From: Bacteroidaceae bacterium
GTDB lineage: Bacteria > Bacteroidota > Bacteroidia > Bacteroidales > Bacteroidaceae
Assembly: GCA_017483605.1 (NCBI GenBank)
Contig: JAFUWG010000050.1
Coordinates: forward strand, 1 to 54,531
DNA length: 54,531 bases
Direction: 5' to 3'
In this document: positions 49,968 through 54,531 of the stretch, piece by piece
How the letters are laid out: every line of letters begins with the position of its first letter
Numbering within the stretch: the stretch's first letter is position 1
Program-made: the position numbers and the translations under genes
Notes under the pieces: generated by a model
Databases searched by the model: none
Told to the model about the DNA's origin: nothing
What the model saw: only the letters and a program-made list of their open reading frames with translations

Positions 49968-52322
49968 ATGACAGGATTCAGTTCGTTTGAAGTGAGAAAC
50001 GGGGATGTGAGCCTGCGCATCTCATGCCTGAACTATGGCAAGCATCTCCGTGCAGCCATACAGAACCTAATGGCTGATGAATATGTTGTGAATAGTCCGC
50101 TGTATGCTGTGTATGCCACAGAGCAAGAGGACACCACGTTCTATTTCGACAACGAGGCGACAGAGGAGAAAGACTTTCAGCGGTTGGCGATTCTCTTTGA
50201 AAACACAGAATACCCTATCCGAGTGAAACCACTGCATGATGGTGTCACGATTGAGGGACTGTACATAGCAGGCCATTCGTCGGATGCAGCATCGGATGCC
50301 AGCGATGAGGACTCGTTGCTGTTTGGAACATTGAACTTCAAGAATCAGGTGGGTCGCACGGATTTTAAGGTGGTTTATCATGCGAATGGTGAACAACGGA
50401 GCATGGACTTCCGCACGGAGGTGCTGAGTTACAAGTTGGACTATCGCACCGACATGCAGCAGATTATCAACGACATCGAGCAGGAGTACTCAATGCTGAG
50501 TTATTCATTCTTGAAACAGACCTATCTGAGTTTCAAGGCTAACGACAGCGAGAGCACAGACCTGATATGGTGGCAGATATTCTGCCAGTGCTTTGATGAA
50601 ATCATTAAAGCCACAAAGACCATTATCAACAACCCCAAGCGTAGGCTGAAAGCAGAGGTGCACTATGAAAGAGCGGAACGCCTAAGAAATCTTTCTGCTG
50701 ATGTAGAGAATGAATTCGCACTCTTCAAGAATGACCCACACCATTTATACAGGACGGAAGAAATGTTCCTGTCAAAAGATACCGTTGAGAACCGCTTTCT
50801 GAAATATGCCATCAAGGAGATGCACAGACGTTTCTCCATCGTGAGGGAGCACATCAAGAACAGCCTGAAGGTGGGTGACGAGCGGATTTCTCATCGCATC
50901 AGCGAGATGGACGATACATTGTTGAGACTGAGCAACCACGCTTTCTTCCGACAGATTGGGCAGTTCAAGGGCTTTACGCAGGACTCGTTAGTGATGAAGC
51001 GTGCCCGTGGGTATAGCGATATTTACAAGAATTGGCTCTTGCTACAATGCGGCTATGAGTTGGAGGACAGCATCAACCACTTGGAAGTGAAGGACATCTC
51101 AGAACTGTACGAGATTTGGTGCTTTATCAAGGTGAAGAACATGGTGCAGCAGATACTGGGCAAAGAGACTACGGCAAACTCGTCAGGAAGAGAACTGACA
51201 TCGGGATTTATCCGCCAGTTGGTATATGGTTCAAAGTCGGAAGTCATCTTCAAGAAAGGCGACGTGGAACTGGCTACAGTCACTTACAATGCACAAGTAG
51301 AAAAGGAGGATGCAAGAATAGAGTCTGCTATTGACGACACCCGAACTTTCACCACGATTCAACGGCCTGATATTGTGTTGAGGCTTTCGAAGAAGAGCGA
51401 ACAGGACATCGTCTATACCTATCTGTTTGATGCCAAGTATCGTCTGAATGACAGACGTATCGAGGGTAAGGATGTGCCGCCAGAGGATGCCATCAATCAA
51501 ATGCATCGCTATAGGGACGCCATCTACTATACAGAAGGACAGAGTGACGAGCAACTGAAAAAGGAAATTATTGGTGGCTATGTACTCTACCCGGGCAATA
51601 TGGGGAAGAAAGAATATGAAGATTCATATTATCATCACTCGATAGAGAAGGTGGGAATAGGTGCGTTCCCTTTGAGACCTGGTACTATGAAGATAGACGA
51701 AGACGGGAACCTGTATGTTGACCCATTGAGCAGCGAGTCGGTGCTGTATGAACAGATTAAAACTTGGATGGAGGAAGGTGACCGGCGTTCAAAATTATTA
51801 GAGAAAGTCATTCCTCAGAAAGGACTTTCGTATGAGCGGGACGCCTCAGCCAACAATTGGAAAACACGATACTATCTGGAGCGTTACCCTGATGCAGATA
51901 TACTGATTGGCTGTTATCACGACCAAGCACATTTAAAGTGGATACTTTCGAAAGACCACAAAGAAGAGGCGATGTACAACATTCGTCTTGGCAGCGAGAG
52001 GGATGGAGCGTTTCCCAGAGAGTTCTTCAACAAGAAGAATGTCAAGTTCGTGGTGCTCTACGAAGAAGGGCTTGAGCATGAGAACAGATACCTTGCCTTT
52101 CGAGTCAATGGGATAAAGGAAATGCGACCCTCGGACATGATAAAAGCAGGCTATCCTCGTCAACCCCAATACAGTTATGAATGCTTCATCTTAGATGAGG
52201 AAGTTGAGATTGGCTCATACGATATCTTCCGTATTGTATCACGTGCCAGAACTGATAAAGACTACAAGGATTATACTCCGATATTCCATCGCTGTGCAGA
52301 AATGTTAGAGTATCGGAAATGA
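49968..52322 (+). CDS. McrC-like nuclease (DUF2357, PD-(D/E)xK)
   Basis: A 784-residue protein. A helical and beta N-terminal region (1-400), including LLLQCGYELEDSINHLEVKD then YEIWCFIKV, matches DUF2357/McrC-type partners. The nuclease core carries RPDIVLRL (Asp468), YLFDAKYRL (Asp488, Lys490) and QMHRYRDAIY (511-520). A further 180 residues (600-784, with YPDADILIGCYHDQAHLKWI and VKFVVLYEEGLEHENRYLAF) form an additional domain not found in E. coli McrC, which has about 350 residues. It is the DNA-cleaving subunit of the three-gene system. Confidence 0.9.
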   Translation: MTGFSSFEVRNGDVSLRISCLNYGKHLRAAIQNLMADEYVVNSPLYAVYATEQEDTTFYFDNEATEEKDFQRLAILFENTEYPIRVKPLHDGVTIEGLYIAGHSSDAASDASDEDSLLFGTLNFKNQVGRTDFKVVYHANGEQRSMDFRTEVLSYKLDYRTDMQQIINDIEQEYSMLSYSFLKQTYLSFKANDSESTDLIWWQIFCQCFDEIIKATKTIINNPKRRLKAEVHYERAERLRNLSADVENEFALFKNDPHHLYRTEEMFLSKDTVENRFLKYAIKEMHRRFSIVREHIKNSLKVGDERISHRISEMDDTLLRLSNHAFFRQIGQFKGFTQDSLVMKRARGYSDIYKNWLLLQCGYELEDSINHLEVKDISELYEIWCFIKVKNMVQQILGKETTANSSGRELTSGFIRQLVYGSKSEVIFKKGDVELATVTYNAQVEKEDARIESAIDDTRTFTTIQRPDIVLRLSKKSEQDIVYTYLFDAKYRLNDRRIEGKDVPPEDAINQMHRYRDAIYYTEGQSDEQLKKEIIGGYVLYPGNMGKKEYEDSYYHHSIEKVGIGAFPLRPGTMKIDEDGNLYVDPLSSESVLYEQIKTWMEEGDRRSKLLEKVIPQKGLSYERDASANNWKTRYYLERYPDADILIGCYHDQAHLKWILSKDHKEEAMYNIRLGSERDGAFPREFFNKKNVKFVVLYEEGLEHENRYLAFRVNGIKEMRPSDMIKAGYPRQPQYSYECFILDEEVEIGSYDIFRIVSRARTDKDYKDYTPIFHRCAEMLEYRK

Positions 52323-52371
52323 TATTCACTCGTACTTCCCGTATCCTCCCCAAAGCGTAAGCAAGCCCGAC

Positions 52372-52400
52372 CCAAGCCCAAACTGCATCGTTGGGCTTGG
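52372..52400 (+). terminator. Hairpin after the restriction operon
   Basis: CCAAGCCCAA / TTGGGCTTGG perfect 10-bp stem with a 9-base loop, 49 bases after the stop codon. No T run follows, so it may stabilise the 3' end rather than terminate. Confidence 0.4.
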
Positions 52401-52454
52401 CTACACCTTGGGAACTCCTTGGGTAGGACTTGGGTAGAGCGTAAATGACCTCTC

Positions 52455-52484
52455 AAAAAAAACTGAGTTAACTCAACGTTTTTT
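52455..52484. terminator. A/T-flanked palindrome TGAGTTAACTCA
   Basis: AAAAAAAAC, then TGAGTTAACTCA, then ACGTTTTTT: a palindrome with A-rich and T-rich ends, a possible terminator for either strand. It shares the core of the inverted repeat at 200-271. Confidence 0.55.
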
Positions 52485-52517
52485 AGGGGTCAAGTCACTA
52501 CAGGGGAGTGTCAATCG

Positions 52518-52691
52518 TCAAAGTGCAACTTTGCCAATGCCTTTCATTTCAAGTGCAACTTCCACGCCCAATGCTCGGAATGCTCTCATCATGGAAGCAA
52601 GTATGATGCTTCGCCCACTCTCCATGCGAATCAAGGCAATCTGGCGGTTGATGGCAAATGGTTCTTCGAAGTAGGAGGTAAAACAAGGGAT
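52518..52691 (-). pseudogene. Remnant of an XRE/HipB-like antitoxin
   Basis: A minus-strand frame of 57 codons lies between two stops, without its N-terminus. It reads FAINRQIALIRMESGRSIIL then MRAFRALGVEVALEMKGIGK, the C-terminal half of a HipB-type helix-turn-helix protein (R-I-E-x-G-R-S-I-x-L-x-x-L-x-R-A-L-G-V-x-L-x-L pattern). An internal ATG would give only 35 residues. No toxin gene is adjacent. Confidence 0.55.
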
Positions 52692-52795
52692 TCAAGCAGA
52701 TAAAAGGTATTGAAGACAGTTACGTCGTCAGCGACGGCATAGACATCGGTCAAGGGGAAAAAATTCCGCTATGGGTGTTTGATTTGCTGTATTGA
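52691..52795 (+). pseudogene. C-terminal remnant of a DUF4143-type ATPase
   Basis: The frame reads FKQIKGIEDSYVVSDGIDIG, then KIPLWVFDLLY and stop. This is the typical last 35 residues of AAA ATPases with a DUF4143-like C-terminus (V-V-A-D-x-I-D-x-G-x-G-x-K-I-P-L-W-L-F). Nothing upstream continues the protein; the frame meets the antitoxin remnant on the other strand. Confidence 0.6.
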
Positions 52796-52961
52796 AACGC
52801 ATCTGGCTAAAGGCAGGATGAAGCGATAGAAAAGATAATAAAGCAACGGATGAAAAAGATAGAAGTCGTTGCAGCGATTAACACAAAGATGATAAGATAT
52901 TCGCCACTCAACGAGGGTACGGCGAATGATAGGACAAAATGACACGCTCGAAGCCTCAAAA

Positions 52962-53026
52962 GTGGTCTGAGTCACACCGCATTGGCGGTCTGAGTCACAC
53001 CACTCGGGCGGTGTGACTCAGACCAC
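52962..53026. repeat. Triple-palindrome GTGGTCTGAGTCA element (copy 4)
   Basis: Three tandem units between arms CCTCAAAAGTGG and CCACTTGAGAGG. It is preceded by TAGGACAAAATGACACGCTC, related to the complement of the sequence that follows copies 1 and 2. It lies 66 bases past the convergent ATPase gene's stop. Confidence 0.85.
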
Positions 53027-53092
53027 TTGAGAGGTACACAGCGACGGGACGTGAAGGATGCGTTGACGTTCATGACTCGATCCACGGAAACT

Positions 53093-54217
53093 TTACCTTG
53101 ATACCCACATGGCAAAGAATTGGTCGTATGCCATGTAAGCATTGTCTTCTTGGGTGATGAAGTCCTTGTCGAGGAGGGCTTTGAGGGCTGACATCACGCT
53201 GCTCGCCGACCACAGGTGGTATTTTTTGATGAATGCACCGCCTGTGACATTCCTCGCCTTGCCTTCCGCCACAATGGAGCGGAATACAATTCGCTGTTTT
53301 TCTGACATTTGAGAGAGTTGCATCTCATAGTTTTCAGAGTAGAGGTCGAGCAGATAGTTGATGGCCTCGTCTACCATCTCCGGGGTACAGTTGTCCCCTA
53401 TGTTAGTACGGAAATACAGCACGTTCATCACCCGTTGCAGGCACGACGTAACTCCGCTGAAGCGGCTGTACACCTCGTGTACCGTCGCCTCTTCCAGCCT
53501 CTTCCCGTTCTTCTCAAACAGCCGTATGGCAAACTCCGTGTATTTGTCTTCCGAAATGGGTGCCAGCCCCATCGTGATGACCGACTGGTAAAAAGGCCGC
53601 GATGGTGACGTGAAAATTTCACCCATCAAGTGACGCTTGGAGCCCGCAAAGATGAACGTGGCATTCAAACAACGCTGAATGTAGGTGCGGAGTGCCGCTT
53701 CGATGTTCTGTCCGTCGGGGTATTGTGTAATCTGCTGAAACTCATCAATCGCCACAAGACAAGGCTTGTCTGCTGATGACAGATAACTGAAAATCTCGTC
53801 CAGCGTGACTGCAGGATTCTCCATGTTACCAAGTCCGATACTCCAAACGGGATTGCCGTTGATGTCGAAAGAGATTTCCTGCTGCAACGACTTCAGAGCC
53901 GAGACAAACGCCTCCCACACCTTACGGCCCCGAGGCTTCAACTCCTCCAGAATCGCCTTGCCAAACACATTCACAAAGTCTCGCAACGACCCTGTGGCGT
54001 AGATGTCTATCATGAAGGTGTAGTACCGCCCTTTGATTTCCGGCTGATTGAAACAATGATGTATCAAGTCTGTTTTCCCCAACCGACGCGGGGAAATCAA
54101 CGCCATATTGTTCTCGTTGGTCAGCAACTGCACCAAGTCTTGGGTCTCTTTCACACGGTCGCAGAAATACTCCGCACCCCCATAGCCTTTTGTCACAAAC
54201 GGATTTACCATATACAT
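53093..54217 (-). CDS. AAA family ATPase (archaeal-ATPase type)
   Basis: A 374-residue P-loop ATPase. N-terminal MVNPFVTKGYGGAEYFCDRV; Walker A is represented by ISPRRLGKTDLIHHCF (about 41-56); Walker B by PCLVAIDEFQQITQYP; sensor by FIFAGSKRHLMGEIFTSPSR. The C-terminal winged helix (about 300-374) ends in AYDQFFAMWVSR. This group is frequent in Bacteroidetes genomes, often beside mobile elements; its function is not established. A minus-strand TAACTTTG (54245-54238) lies upstream. A second ATG six bases downstream of the first is also possible as a start. Confidence 0.85.
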   Translation of the reverse strand: MYMVNPFVTKGYGGAEYFCDRVKETQDLVQLLTNENNMALISPRRLGKTDLIHHCFNQPEIKGRYYTFMIDIYATGSLRDFVNVFGKAILEELKPRGRKVWEAFVSALKSLQQEISFDINGNPVWSIGLGNMENPAVTLDEIFSYLSSADKPCLVAIDEFQQITQYPDGQNIEAALRTYIQRCLNATFIFAGSKRHLMGEIFTSPSRPFYQSVITMGLAPISEDKYTEFAIRLFEKNGKRLEEATVHEVYSRFSGVTSCLQRVMNVLYFRTNIGDNCTPEMVDEAINYLLDLYSENYEMQLSQMSEKQRIVFRSIVAEGKARNVTGGAFIKKYHLWSASSVMSALKALLDKDFITQEDNAYMAYDQFFAMWVSR

Positions 54218-54391
54218 TCAGGTTTTAGTTTCATTTGCAAAGTTAGGCAAATATTCTCTCATCTCCAAACTTTTTATCGAAAACATGATAATCATATTTA
54301 TGATAATCGAGAATGCGATAAAAAAGAGACAAAAAAGCCCCAACGCAGGGCTTCGCAGCGATGCGTGGGGAGACCGGTCGATATTAACTAT

Positions 54392-54531
54392 TTAACGTGA
54401 GTTCGACGAATTTTAGTTCTAAAATAGTTATATGATTATTAGGTAATTAGCGATATTTTTAGTAAATTTGTAGTCGCTACAAAACAAATTCAACTAAAGA
54501 ATATCGCTAATGTTTACCGAGGACAAAGTTA
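54392..54531 (+). mobile_element. Partial insertion sequence, right contig end
   Basis: Exact inverted copy of bases 1-137. The ATG at 54510 opens M-F-T-E-D-K-V at the contig edge. The first bases (TTAACGTGAGTTCGACGAAT) are probably the element's terminal inverted repeat, since similarity to the left copy stops precisely at TTAA. Confidence 0.75.

Noticed and set aside
48098-52322. Simple type IV McrBC annotation
   Set aside because: The overlapping cytosine methyltransferase makes a methylation-dependent nuclease self-destructive unless the motifs differ; a LlaJI-like modification-protected system is the better reading.

Overview
The window looks like a chromosomal contig from a Bacteroidales bacterium, most likely Prevotellaceae. 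The signs are SusC/SusD pairs, Bacteroidetes-type promoters (TTTG, about 19 bases, then TAnnTTTG), many lipoproteins and secreted glycosidases, a membrane AraC-type regulator, and GH97/GH115/GH32 families. Assignments rest on motif reading; no database search was possible. The window starts and ends with the same 137-bp sequence in inverted orientation. Each copy carries the start of a transposase gene reading outward, so the contig appears to stop inside two copies of one insertion sequence.

Layout. 0.4-1.7 kb: fabI and a tRNA with anticodon CAT. 1.8-12.9 kb: a fructan utilisation locus on the minus strand (MFS sugar transporter, membrane AraC-type regulator, SusC, SusD, GH32, fructokinase). 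13.3-19 kb: mutY, an ECF sigma/anti-sigma/secreted-protein set, a LuxR-type regulator and two lipoproteins, one HmuY-like. 19.2-29.1 kb: an arylacetate/aromatic 2-oxoacid module (iorA, iorB, two paaK paralogues, aminotransferase, ACT protein, hotdog thioesterase, PHP phosphatase). Between the two paaK genes sit a decayed gene pair and a VapBC-type toxin-antitoxin module. 29.1-36 kb: 5'-nucleotidase, tRNA-Phe, a two-domain esterase, MaoC-like hydratase, rplS and GH97. 36.2-43.6 kb: an ABC/GntR operon with a candidate operator, a GH115 alpha-glucuronidase, and uxuA/uxuB for glucuronate catabolism. 43.7-45 kb: a lipoprotein of unknown function.

45.4-54.4 kb is an accessory island. It holds an ORF6N/phospholipase-D-like protein flanked by two copies of a promoter plus structured-RNA cassette, about 600 bp of non-coding DNA with long imperfect hairpins, and a three-gene restriction-modification operon (m5C methyltransferase, McrB-like ATPase, McrC-like nuclease) that resembles LlaJI/BsuMI systems more than stand-alone type IV McrBC. 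Remnants of an antitoxin and an ATPase follow, then an intact AAA ATPase.

The most unusual signals are non-coding: (i) the duplicated small-RNA cassette with a possible pseudoknot; (ii) four copies of a triple-palindrome element built on GTGGTCTGAGTCACACCACC-like units; (iii) a set of long hairpin elements that fill gaps inside operons, with unrelated arms made of short tandem repeats but related loop sequences; (iv) a 42-bp perfect inverted repeat that fills the gap between iorB and paaK.
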